Origin: JBDNFP01 sp041689775
Lineage (GTDB): Bacteria; Bacteroidota; Bacteroidia; Cytophagales; Spirosomataceae
Direction: 5' to 3'
NCBI GenBank assembly: GCA_041689775.1
Contig: JBDNFP010000513.1
Coordinates: 1 to 23,975 of the forward strand
Length of the DNA stretch: 23,975 bases
This document shows, in pieces, positions 14,688 through 23,024 of this stretch (within the stretch, counting starts at the first letter, position 1; every line of letters begins with the position of its first letter). Both the position numbers and the translations under genes were made by a program. The notes beneath the pieces are model-generated. The model ran no database searches, was not told where the DNA came from, and saw only the letters and a list, made by a program, of their open reading frames with translations.

Positions 14688-17375
14688 TTACTGAATAGTT
14701 TGCTTTGCTACGTTGACACCCCGGAGTGTAACCTTGGGGGCTTTTTTTTCATTTTTACGACAACGTACCGTGAGTACTTTATTTTCTCCGGGTAGGAGCG
14801 AGACATAATTATCTGACCAAAATACCGGGGTTATGGCCTCATTGGTAATCCCGTCTTGGAGTTCTAACTCAATAAAAAAGGCTATTTTTTCGATTGGATT
14901 AGAAATATTTACCGAGACTTCAAACTCTCCATTGATCTCCCTGGTGGTCATTTTAGCCGCTACTTGTGCGGGAGCTAGTCGGTTGAGTGAGGTAAAATCG
15001 GCGAATTGTTTTTGGGGTGTATAGTACCAGTAGTAACGGCCCCAATCTAGCTGATCGGGTTTACTGGCAAGCCAATAAAAATTATCGGCCACTAATTTAC
15101 CGTTCTTGTCCTTCAATTTTAAGTCCAGAAAGTAGACCTCACTGGTAGTGGGTAGTTTAAGGTTACTGTTCCTGCTAATACCATTATTTGGTAAGTCATA
15201 CGTTTTGGTGAATTCCTGAATCACCTTCGAATTACTATCCAGTAATTTGACTTCGGCAGTCATCTCATTTGCGTCCTCCTGAGTATCGTTACCGAAGTAA
15301 ATCAAATTGTCGCGGTAGTTGTAGATTATACTCAGGGGAGCGCAGGCTTTTTTAGCCCCGTAATAGGCTCCGGTAGGCATTAGGTAGTAGTCAAAAAGCT
15401 GCCAGTAAAACTCCGGCCAAGGCGAATTGAGCATCCATTGAATCACGCCGGTGGACTTGGCATGATTGACTACGTGGGCTTCAAACATAGGTCGGATAGC
15501 TTCGTAGTTCATGATTTGCGCTTTGAGCGTCAATTCGTCAAGATCTTTGGGAGTCCCGTAGCGTTTATTTAAAGCAGTCAGGTATACACCCAAGGTATTA
15601 AAATCTTTCCGACCGGAATGGTAGTTCCAAACGTCATTATCAGCGGGCCATAGTCTTGCATCTGGAATCATTTTTCTGATGCTACTAGCCGGCGGAATTT
15701 GCGGGCCGGGGCCAACCTCTGAGTTAAAACCAAATGCTCCACCTAACTTTTTATCTTCGTACCAATATACCGGTGGTACATACTCGTAGGGACCATTCAT
15801 TTTCATGCCGGATGGGCCGGAAACGGTACTTTCAAATGCTCCGGTTGAAACTAAAAACGGCCGGGTCTGATCGTAGTCCGCGAGGATTTGCCGGTACCGC
15901 TTTTCCAGGGCTGGCGTTGGCATGGCGTCGCTGCCTCCGGCCCAGGTAAAGATGCTCGGGTGATTACGCAACCATTTTACCTGATCCCGAAAATAATCAG
16001 ACAATAGAGTCTCTTCGTTTGGGGTTAGTTTGACGGCGTAGAGATCAACACCTTCGTTGATGGGGAGGTTTTCGTCGCCGGGTTTCATGTTCAGGGGTAG
16101 TCCAAGATAATCGGGCCATTCCCATTGGCAGCTCCAACCTACCATCAACAAGATTCCGTTGCGATCACAGAGATCATAAATATGCTGGTTATTACCCCAA
16201 ACTCCTTCAAAGCGTAGAGCGTTCAGGTTCATTTCTTTGACGTACCGTATTTGAGCCGAGTCTTTTTTTGGTTGGTATCGTAAAAACAGATCATCTACCC
16301 AGCCCGCACCTTTGATCAGCAGTGGCCGGCCATTAATTCTGTACCCACGTACACCTTCTTGGGTGAGGTAGGTTTCCACTTCCCGGATTCCAAAGGAAGT
16401 ACTTTGCTCGTCGATTCGATTTTGCTTTTCGTGTAATTCCAGCCTTAGATCGTACATTTCCGGCGAGCCTAAACCGTTTGGCCACCACAGTCGGGGATTT
16501 TTGATGGTTAATTGTGGGAATTTTTTCGGTGTGAAATAGATTGTTTTATGTTCCTGCGGTTCCAAGGACACTTCTTTTTCAAAACGAACAGACTCAATAA
16601 AGCCCGTAACTCGAACGGTCTTCGCTTGATTACTATGGTTGGTGATTTCGGTGCTAATGGTTAAGGTCGCTTTGTCCAGAGTACCGGGTTTTAGGTCCGG
16701 CGCTACGAAGGGCATATCCAGAGTTACCTTACCGGAGCGGCGTAAACGGATTTCGCGGAAAATACCCATGTAGTGATCGGGTGGGGTAGGAGCCCAATCC
16801 ACAAAGCCCATGTAAAAATCGCGAACCTGCGGGGGGAATACTTTTACCAACAGCGTATTAGCGCCGCTCTGCGCTGCTTGGGTAATATCCAGATCAAACT
16901 GCCGGAAGGCACCGAAGATCGTATCTTGGTTGGCTATTTTTTTACCATTTAGCCAGATATCCGCCCGATAATTGATCCCGTCAACCAGTAGACGCAGTAC
17001 TTCGGCATCTGGTTGAATCTCGTCAAGTGTAAAGGTGTTTCGAAACCACCACGGCTTTTCAAAGGGTGCCCGGGGGATCGCTTCCAGATTCTTACCCATA
17101 AACGGGTCCTTATAAACACCCGCCTCCACGAGGGCTCCTAGTACCGTGGTAGGTACCTTGGCTTTGGTCCATACCGTAGGGTCGGGTGCGTTTTCAGTAA
17201 GCTCCTGAATATTCTCAGATACGTTCGCTGAAGAGGCAATTACCCAGTTCTCAGAAAGTACTTGTTCCCCGGTGGTATAGTCCTTTACCTGACAACCAAC
17301 TAGAACACTTACAAAAAAGGGAACCAGAGTAAGGGTTTGATATCTATGAAAAAAAGAAGGACAAGTGTAACCCAT
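14688..17375 (-). CDS. GH2 glycosidase, probable exo-beta-D-glucosaminidase (CsxA-like) lipoprotein
   Basis: An 895-residue protein with a lipobox LVGC (Cys 28). GH2 domains run in order: jelly-roll sugar-binding domain (about 45-220), immunoglobulin-like domain (about 225-340), TIM barrel (about 345-650) and C-terminal beta domains. Where most GH2 enzymes have NE as acid/base, this one has WAGGSDAMP with Asp 483, and the nucleophile region is GFNSEVGPG with Glu 553. Asp as acid/base, 70 residues before the Glu, is the pattern of exo-beta-D-glucosaminidases such as Amycolatopsis CsxA (Asp469/Glu541); WAPTPPDHYMGIFREI also resembles that group. It would release GlcN from non-reducing ends of chitosan-like chains. 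It lies 16 bases after the aminotransferase gene and ends 8 bases from the regulator's stop. Confidence 0.88.
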   Translation of the reverse strand: MGYTCPSFFHRYQTLTLVPFFVSVLVGCQVKDYTTGEQVLSENWVIASSANVSENIQELTENAPDPTVWTKAKVPTTVLGALVEAGVYKDPFMGKNLEAIPRAPFEKPWWFRNTFTLDEIQPDAEVLRLLVDGINYRADIWLNGKKIANQDTIFGAFRQFDLDITQAAQSGANTLLVKVFPPQVRDFYMGFVDWAPTPPDHYMGIFREIRLRRSGKVTLDMPFVAPDLKPGTLDKATLTISTEITNHSNQAKTVRVTGFIESVRFEKEVSLEPQEHKTIYFTPKKFPQLTIKNPRLWWPNGLGSPEMYDLRLELHEKQNRIDEQSTSFGIREVETYLTQEGVRGYRINGRPLLIKGAGWVDDLFLRYQPKKDSAQIRYVKEMNLNALRFEGVWGNNQHIYDLCDRNGILLMVGWSCQWEWPDYLGLPLNMKPGDENLPINEGVDLYAVKLTPNEETLLSDYFRDQVKWLRNHPSIFTWAGGSDAMPTPALEKRYRQILADYDQTRPFLVSTGAFESTVSGPSGMKMNGPYEYVPPVYWYEDKKLGGAFGFNSEVGPGPQIPPASSIRKMIPDARLWPADNDVWNYHSGRKDFNTLGVYLTALNKRYGTPKDLDELTLKAQIMNYEAIRPMFEAHVVNHAKSTGVIQWMLNSPWPEFYWQLFDYYLMPTGAYYGAKKACAPLSIIYNYRDNLIYFGNDTQEDANEMTAEVKLLDSNSKVIQEFTKTYDLPNNGISRNSNLKLPTTSEVYFLDLKLKDKNGKLVADNFYWLASKPDQLDWGRYYWYYTPQKQFADFTSLNRLAPAQVAAKMTTREINGEFEVSVNISNPIEKIAFFIELELQDGITNEAITPVFWSDNYVSLLPGENKVLTVRCRKNEKKAPKVTLRGVNVAKQTIQ
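14719..14749 (+). terminator. Terminator of the plus-strand regulator operon, inside the GH2 gene end
   Basis: On the plus strand CCCCGG (14719-14724) can pair with CC and GGGG (14732-14739, two-base bulge), followed at once by eight T (14742-14749). The convergent gene ends leave only eight bases between stop codons, so the signal falls inside the coding end of the GH2 gene. The same bases encode a Lys-rich stretch there, so the T-run may have a coding origin. Confidence 0.45.
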
Positions 17376-17391
17376 AGGGGAAAAGAAAAAT

Positions 17392-18624
17392 TTAGACGCT
17401 GAATTCGGGAGCTGTAACTAGCGCCTGAACTTTCCTGATTGCCTGAGCAAAAGAAAGCATATCTTGGGAGCTACCCAACATGGCGTGTTGCAAAATCCAG
17501 ACACCTTCGTCTGCGCAGGCCCGCTCGGCTACCGGGCATTCTACGTTGGTATAACTAACGGAATCAGGCAGGGCATAGCACATGAAGTTCTTATTCTGAA
17601 ACAGAGGTTGTTTGTACAACGGATACGGGTAACCCCTAAAACAAGGTACTCCTTCGGCCGCCAGCATTTCTACAAAGGTATTCTTATGAACTCCATTGAA
17701 TTTGGTTGAATCATAGCGAAAAATATAAAGGTGCTGGCAATGAATCGTTTCACCGTGCCCACGGGTGAGTGGATTTATTCCTTCAATTGGTTCCAGTAAT
17801 TCGTTCAGATGTAAACCATTCTCGTGCCGTAGATGGGTTTGTGCGTCCAGACGCTTTAATTGCTGGGACAGTAAAACGGCCTGAATCGGGCTGATGCGGT
17901 AATTGCAGCCGGGCAGATAGTGGTCGTACCATTGTCCTTCGGGTAGTCTTCCAACATTACGAAGGGAAGCCATGGTCCGGTATAGCTCTGGATCGTTGGT
18001 GATGACAATACCTCCCTCGCCACTCGTCAGATTCTTGGAAGATTGGAAGCTAAAACTCCCGGCATCGCCGATGGTGCCCAGTTTCTTGCCCTTAAACTCG
18101 GCACCGTGGGCATGAGCGGCATCCTCAATAACCCGCAAATTATGTCGCTGGGCGATATCCATAATAGCATCCATAGCGCAGGCTTGTCCGGCAAAATGAA
18201 CGGGTATTATGGCCTTGGTCCGCGGGGTAATGGCTGCTTCAATCTTACTAGCGTCAAGATTATACGTACCTGGGTCAATATCCACAAAGACAGGTACGCC
18301 GTTTGCTTCCACGACGGTAGAGGCGGTGGCAATGAAGGTATACGGCGGAACAATCACTTCGTCGCCGGGCCTGATGCCGCAAGCAATTAATGCCAGTCGC
18401 AACGAAACTGAGCCGTTCACGCAGCTAACGGCATATTTTGCGCCGCAGTAGGCCGCAAACTCATTTTCAAAGGCTTCCACCACACCGGTGCAATCGGGGT
18501 TACCCCATTGTCCACTTCGGATAATATCTGCTACAACTTCGGCTTCTTTTTCATCAAATATTGGCCAAGGGAAACTAGTTTTTACTGTTTTTTCTCCTCC
18601 GTATAGTGCCAGGTATTCGTCCAT
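17392..18624 (-). CDS. DegT/DnrJ/EryC1/StrS-family PLP aminotransferase
   Basis: A 410-residue fold-type-I aminotransferase. The PLP Lys is residue 197 in SFSFQSSKNLTSGEGG; Asp 168 in VIEDAAHAHG contacts the pyridine nitrogen; PPYTFIATASTVVEANG (94-110) is the family's cofactor region. Members usually aminate keto-sugars, or keto-cyclitols as in 2-deoxy-scyllo-inosose aminotransferase. Its operon partner is a glucosaminidase, not nucleotide-sugar genes. A catabolic transamination of an amino sugar or cyclitol, or a link to glycan decoration, is possible; I cannot choose between them. Length is typical and all key residues are present. Confidence 0.88.
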   Translation of the reverse strand: MDEYLALYGGEKTVKTSFPWPIFDEKEAEVVADIIRSGQWGNPDCTGVVEAFENEFAAYCGAKYAVSCVNGSVSLRLALIACGIRPGDEVIVPPYTFIATASTVVEANGVPVFVDIDPGTYNLDASKIEAAITPRTKAIIPVHFAGQACAMDAIMDIAQRHNLRVIEDAAHAHGAEFKGKKLGTIGDAGSFSFQSSKNLTSGEGGIVITNDPELYRTMASLRNVGRLPEGQWYDHYLPGCNYRISPIQAVLLSQQLKRLDAQTHLRHENGLHLNELLEPIEGINPLTRGHGETIHCQHLYIFRYDSTKFNGVHKNTFVEMLAAEGVPCFRGYPYPLYKQPLFQNKNFMCYALPDSVSYTNVECPVAERACADEGVWILQHAMLGSSQDMLSFAQAIRKVQALVTAPEFSV

Positions 18625-18639
18625 ATTTTGTTCATAGGT

Positions 18640-18702
18640 TTAGGCCTTAATACTGTCCAGAAAGGCTATCAGGCTACTCGATGCTTGTTTTTTTCTTTCC
18701 AT
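18640..18702 (-). CDS. 20-residue ORF just upstream of the aminotransferase gene
   Basis: ATG at 18700-18702 opens a frame coding MERKKQASSSLIAFLDSIKA, stopping 15 bases before the aminotransferase ATG. It may be a leader peptide, the tail of a lost gene, or chance. It has no recognisable family. Confidence 0.2.
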   Translation of the reverse strand: MERKKQASSSLIAFLDSIKA

Positions 18703-18765
18703 ACTAGTCCATAAGATTTACTCTCTAGTATTTATATTGATCTATCGCTCGTATTCAATTCATAC

Positions 18766-20038
18766 ATGAAACTTTCAAAATCATTTCTATTAGTGCTCCT
18801 GATCTCCGGTATGACCCTCGGAACTACTTGGGCGATACGGGGTCAATTCGGTCATGAACAAGGAGCTGCTTGGGCGGGAGGAATCGGAGCATTAGTCATT
18901 CTCTTGTTAGCCAAACGAAAAGATTGGTACCCCAAAGCTTTGCGGGCGACGCTTGCAGGGGCGATTGGTTGGGGATTGGGGGGAATTATGAGCTACGGTA
19001 TAGTAGTCGGCTACGGCCGGGGCTCTGATTTTAGTAATGTATTCTACGGCTTGACGATGCTCTTTGTGATAGGAGCATTGTACGGTTTTTTGGGTGGCGG
19101 TCTGTTTGGATTAGCCTTAGAAGAGTCAAAAAACAAACGAGTAGATTGGGCGCGATTACTCGTCGAAATGGTAGCGGTAGCACTAGTTACGTATTTCTTT
19201 GTCATTGAGCAATGGGGCTGGTTGATGACCCCGCCCCGCTCAGAAATGTGGGCAGTCTGCCTAGGGGTTGCATTCGCACTCACCTGGTACATGGTTAGGA
19301 ATCAGTACACCGCTGCGCTTCGGGTTGCGGTATACGCTGGACTGGGGGGAGGTTTTGGCTTTGCCTTTGGAAACTTCTTACAAGTACTCGGGCATGTTTC
19401 TGAAATCCCTTTCAATTTCTGGAATGTGATGGAGTACAGCCTTGGTTTTTTTGGGGGAATTGGAATGGCCTATGGTACCTACACAGCAGAATGGGAAGTA
19501 CCTGAGCAGCCATCAGAGAAGTCAGATAACCAATGGTTTCCAATCGTCATGGTATCTTTGGTCATTCCATTGATCGTATGGGATCAGTCATTTGTTTTGG
19601 AGCGACTGAGTAAAATGGGGGAAGTTATTCAGGTAGGTAATCCGGAGTCCTTGGCGAGCATTAGTCAACTAATGGCTCTACTCTTGATCATTGGGATTGG
19701 GGGATATTGGGTCAACTACTTTTATATTCAGAGACCAGCCGACCTATAACAGCCTGAAAATATACTTTCTGACTCATTTCGGGCTGTACACTTTTTGTAG
19801 TTGGCTTGTTACGGGAGCGTTTTTTAGTACTTACCGAATTGAACAGTACCTCTATTTGGTCAATTTGCTAATTATTGGCTTGGTCGTTAATTTCCTGACG
19901 GCTAACTTCCAACCCAAGAGTAATAACACCTGGCATTGGGGAATAGCCTTGTTCGGAATTGTGGTAGTACTTGGGATACTAGCCTTCATTGCGGTTGCAT
20001 CCCATGGAGAAATAAAAGGAGCGCAAACCAGATTTTAA
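18766..20038 (+). pseudogene. Multi-pass membrane protein of unknown function, split by a frameshift
   Basis: The first frame (18766-19749) encodes 327 residues with about ten hydrophobic helices and Gly-rich TM segments (GGGLFGLAL, GLGGGFGFAFGNF), ending abruptly in FYIQRPADL. A second frame, open from 19691 to 20038, continues with FRDQPTYNSLKIYFLTHFGL and three more TM helices. The two frames overlap near 19691-19749, so a single inserted base (or two-base loss) there would explain the split; no long homopolymer is at the junction. The joined product would be about 420 residues with thirteen TM segments. I recognise no family; whether the shift is real or a sequencing error cannot be told. 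A long hairpin follows at 20015-20057. Confidence 0.65.
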
Positions 20039-20057
20039 TCTTTGTTTGCGCTCCTTT
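20015..20057. terminator. 14-bp perfect-stem bidirectional terminator candidate
   Basis: aaaggagcgcaaac (20015-20028) pairs perfectly with gtttgcgctccttt (20044-20057) across a 15-base loop. The flanking A and T runs make it usable from both sides. It overlaps the end of the split membrane protein gene (stop at 20036-20038) and lies beyond the cold-shock gene's own terminator. Confidence 0.7.
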
Positions 20058-20061
20058 CGAC

Positions 20062-20087
20062 GAAAAAAGCGTGCTTTGCAGCACGCT
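20062..20087 (-). terminator. Rho-independent terminator of the cold-shock gene
   Basis: agcgtgct (20068-20075) and agcacgct (20080-20087) form a perfect 8-bp stem with a four-base loop. On the minus strand the stem runs straight into six T (complement of 20063-20068). It lies 28 bases past the stop codon of the cold-shock gene. Confidence 0.85.
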
Positions 20088-20115
20088 CTCCGAGATATTC
20101 TTAATGAACAAACGG

Positions 20116-20307
20116 TTAGATAACGCGAACGTTAACTGCGTTCAATCCTTTTTTTCCCTGCTCTACTTCGTAAGACACTTTGTCATTCTCGCGAATGTCA
20201 TCGGCTAGGCCTGATACGTGTACGAAAATGTCTTGATCACCATTTGATGGGGAGATGAAACCAAATCCTTTGGTATCATTGAAAAATTTGACTGTTCCTT
20301 CTTGCAT
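20116..20307 (-). CDS. Cold-shock domain protein (CspA family)
   Basis: A 63-residue single cold-shock domain. RNP1 is KGFGFISP (residues 13-20) and RNP2 is DIFVHVS (26-32), the aromatic-rich RNA/ssDNA-binding face of the OB fold. Family members melt RNA secondary structure or act as antiterminators, sometimes induced by cold. The start MQEGTVKFFNDTKGFG is standard. It is transcribed alone, with a clear terminator downstream and a 170-base gene-free upstream region that could hold a regulated 5' leader. Confidence 0.95.
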   Translation of the reverse strand: MQEGTVKFFNDTKGFGFISPSNGDQDIFVHVSGLADDIRENDKVSYEVEQGKKGLNAVNVRVI

Positions 20308-20480
20308 TATAATTATTGTATTGGTAAATATTCATAACAAAGGAACAGCAAAATAATTGAAATTCCAAACGTATACCAGTTAATAACTTGTTTTTCACTG
20401 ATTTGTGGCTATTTTAAGCTGTGAAGGCACTATTTATTTTCAACTTAATTACAGAGAATGGTTTGGAAATGGGGAAGTAC

Positions 20481-21563
20481 CTACTTTAAAGTGACGGTTT
20501 TTCCGGTTTTAGCTGAATTCTTAGCGGCTTCCAGTATCTGTACAACCGTAATATTGACGGGAAGCTCATATAAATCGTTGGGGGTCATGATGAGTCGTCC
20601 TCGTACCACATCGGCTAAAACGGAGAATGGATCTTCGAAAGGTTCCGGACGAGGGGAGAGTTTAAGGGTTTCTTCGGGACTCTTTTCCTGTAATCGCTGC
20701 CGTACCGTGGTGCGGTCCACGGCTACGGCATATCCCTTAGTGCCGTATACCTCCATATCTTTTCTGGCAAAGGTCCAGTTCCATGACCCCTGTATGATGC
20801 ACTGTGCTTTGGGATATTGCAAAATGATGGTCGCCTCATCGTCCACTTTTGGGTATATATTGGGTTTATTTTGTTGAGTCACCGCCGTTACGGTCAAGGG
20901 TTTCTCTCCTAGCATCAACCAGGTCATCAGATTGGCGCCGTAGCACCCAAAATCCATCAAGGCACCACTTCCGTTTTGGACGGGATCGGTTAGCCAGGAA
21001 AAGAACTCATTGCTCACCCCAATTTCCTTTGGACCTTGGTGTCCGTCGTTGACCATTACTTTTCTGATCTCACCCAATTTACCTTCCTCGTAAAGTTGTT
21101 GCACGTGTTGGTTACTGGAATACCAGGATGTTTCAAAGTTGGTAAGTACCTTAATACCGTTTTTCTTGGCCAAGGCCCCAATTTCCAACGCATCTTCGTA
21201 GGTGGTGGCGAGTGGTTTTTCTACCATTACGTGTATTTTTTTTGGCGCGGCCGCCCTGACCACGTCGATGTGCTCATTGATCGGGCCAAACGCCGTCACA
21301 GCCTCTGGTTTGGTTTCGGTGAGCATTTTATCAAGGTTATTGTAGAACAACTTCGGATCTAGCTTATAGCGGTCAATGAATTTTGCTATCAGCGCTTTAT
21401 CTGTTTCATAAATTCCTACTAGTTCGATATTTTTTTTCTCCTTCCGATTGAAAATCCAACCAATGTGTCCGTGACTGATTCCGGCCACGGCTACCCTGAC
21501 GGGTGTTTGGGCGTAGGCAGGAGCTACCATTAGGCCCACAAGTATTAGCAATAAAGCTTTCAT
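20481..21563 (-). CDS. Gfo/Idh/MocA-family oxidoreductase with signal peptide
   Basis: A 360-residue protein starting MKALLLILVGLMVAPAYAQ, a Sec signal peptide with cleavage near AYA-Q, so it is likely exported. The Rossmann domain follows: VRVAVAGISHGHIGWIF at about 22-38 (an AGxxHGH variant of GxGxxG) and the MVEKPLATTYEDA motif near 122 that carries the EKP signature. The C-terminal part (SGALMDFGCYGANLMTWLM) has the family's D-x-G-x-x-xx catalytic region. Members oxidise or reduce sugars or cyclitols with NAD(P); exported ones are common in Bacteroidota. The open frame continues upstream to 21827, but the signal peptide fixes the ATG at 21561-21563. The substrate is unknown. Confidence 0.88.
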   Translation of the reverse strand: MKALLLILVGLMVAPAYAQTPVRVAVAGISHGHIGWIFNRKEKKNIELVGIYETDKALIAKFIDRYKLDPKLFYNNLDKMLTETKPEAVTAFGPINEHIDVVRAAAPKKIHVMVEKPLATTYEDALEIGALAKKNGIKVLTNFETSWYSSNQHVQQLYEEGKLGEIRKVMVNDGHQGPKEIGVSNEFFSWLTDPVQNGSGALMDFGCYGANLMTWLMLGEKPLTVTAVTQQNKPNIYPKVDDEATIILQYPKAQCIIQGSWNWTFARKDMEVYGTKGYAVAVDRTTVRQRLQEKSPEETLKLSPRPEPFEDPFSVLADVVRGRLIMTPNDLYELPVNITVVQILEAAKNSAKTGKTVTLK

Positions 21564-21711
21564 AAAGTGTTCGGTTGTTTTGGGGTATATACTAGTGGTA
21601 AAAAGAGGCATGTACAGGAATTCTACCATGATTATCGAATCTGAAAGCATGTTTAAAGTACAATATATCCTATTATTTGAGATGTAAAAATAAGAAAAAC
21701 AATAAAGAAAG

Positions 21712-22864
21712 ATGGACCAGGACTCACTAAGGGCAGGGGAGCGCATATAACCCTTCCAACTCATTTCAAAAACTAAGCCATACGCTAGACTACGAGGACA
21801 ACACAGATTGGGGTGATACCCCTGCACCTCGGACGCAGTTCTTTCGGAGTCCCCAAAAGAGATTATCAGCGAGGTTAAAAGTCTGGATGTGGGTATGCCG
21901 AAATCAGTAAACCCCTACCAGGGATGTGAACATGGGTGTATTTACTACTACGCCCGTAATTCCTACGAGTATTGGGACTTTTCGGCTGGTTTGGACTTCG
22001 AAACTAAGATTATGGTCAAGAAGGATGCCCCTAGATTACTGGAAGCTGAATTCCAGTCAACGAAGTGGAAGCCAGTGGTAATTTTATTTTCTGGTAATAC
22101 GGATTGTTATCAACCGGCCGAGCGGCAGTTTCGACTCACCGATCCATGTTGGAGTTATGCTTAAAGTACCGGAATCCGGTGGGTAAGTAGTAGAACAATA
22201 TTAGAGATAGAGTAAAATTATTATATTTATCTGAAAGTCAGTAATTTGAATGTTTTAAGTTGTATTAATAAATAAGCCCGACTACTTATTATTACCAAAA
22301 ATATGCTTGTTTTCCGGGATATTGACCTACTAACTGAATTGGCCCGGCTCAATTTGGTACACGTCTATATTACCATAATAACCCTGCAAAGAGTTGCGGT
22401 AGGTTATGGACCGAAGGACGGTTACCGCCGCTCAACGTTTATAGGTAATTCAAAAACTAACCGCTGCTGGTACCCCAACCGGGGTAATGACCGCGTCCAT
22501 TATTCTTGGTCTGACCGATCATAAGATTCCCAAACTAATTGAAGCGGCCGCTGAGGCGGGTGCGGTAGGAGCGGGCTACACCATCGTCAGGTTGAATGGA
22601 GCCATTGCTGATCTTTTTGAAGACTGGATGCGGAACGCCTTTCCGGACCGGATGGACAAGGTGTTGAATTAAATCCGGGAATGCCACGGCGGGAAGCTGA
22701 ATGATAGCCACTTCGGGACCAGAATGCGGGGAGAAGGTGCCCTGGCAGAAAATATCAAAGCAATGCACGCGATCTCCCGTTCCCGGTGGATGGAAAGGCG
22801 AAGTCTCCCACCGTTGGACCACTCCCTTTTCAGGCGGGAAGGTTTACAAATGAAGTTATTTTAG
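21712..22864 (+). pseudogene. PA0069-type radical SAM protein, multiply broken
   Basis: Family-like sequence runs from ATG 21712 to a stop at 22862-22864, but in several frames: KGRGAHITLPTHF near 21735, HTLDYEDNTDWGDTPAPRTQ near 21780, ESPKEIISEV then VNPYQGCEHG from 21853, RSMLELCLKYRNPVG from about 22138, and IITKNMLVFRDIDLLTELAR from 22288. It then continues through IEAAAEAGAVGAGYTIVRLN to HFGTRMRGEG. The third cysteine of the radical-SAM CxxxCxxC is lost: the codon at 21946-21948 is TAC (Tyr) where TGC is expected. A TAA at 22670-22672 replaces a codon, probably CAA. A 101-bp insertion lies at 22186-22286. The gene cannot make a working enzyme. Members of this SplB-like family have no firmly known role. 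Confidence 0.85.
22186..22286. mobile_element. 101-bp insertion with TA duplication inside the radical SAM pseudogene
   Basis: The insert begins agtagt and ends actact (6-bp perfect inverted ends, 8 bp counting the flanking TA). It is flanked by TA on both sides (22184-22185 and 22287-22288). Removing the insert and one TA restores the reading NPVGIITKN, the family's sequence, exactly in frame. TA duplication is typical of IS630/Tc1-mariner-type transposition, so this may be a very small derivative. No coding capacity. Confidence 0.65.
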
Positions 22865-22893
22865 CTGATAATTTTTCAGGGAAATTATCAGCT
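22863..22893. terminator. 12-bp perfect hairpin at the end of the radical SAM pseudogene
   Basis: agctgataattt (22863-22874) pairs perfectly with aaattatcagct (22882-22893) around the loop ttcaggg, and overlaps the pseudogene stop codon. There is little T-run, but the stem placement fits a terminator. The rest of the gap to 23024 holds nothing else that I can assign. Confidence 0.6.
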
Positions 22894-23024
22894 ATTTGCC
22901 ACATCTTCTTGGTAACCGCGTATAGTCAATTAAACCAATAGTTACCTCTATTGCTAACTGCGAGCAAGTGCTGAGGATACTGACTCATCTATCCATAAAT
23001 TATCTTAGTAAGTGGCTGACAATT

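Noticed and set aside
18043..18390. 115-residue plus-strand ORF inside the aminotransferase gene
   Set aside because: Antisense shadow of the PLP-binding region with no recognisable motif.
21564..21827. N-terminal extension of the Gfo/Idh/MocA gene to 21827
   Set aside because: The extra 88 residues have no family similarity and the signal peptide begins at the internal ATG at 21561-21563.
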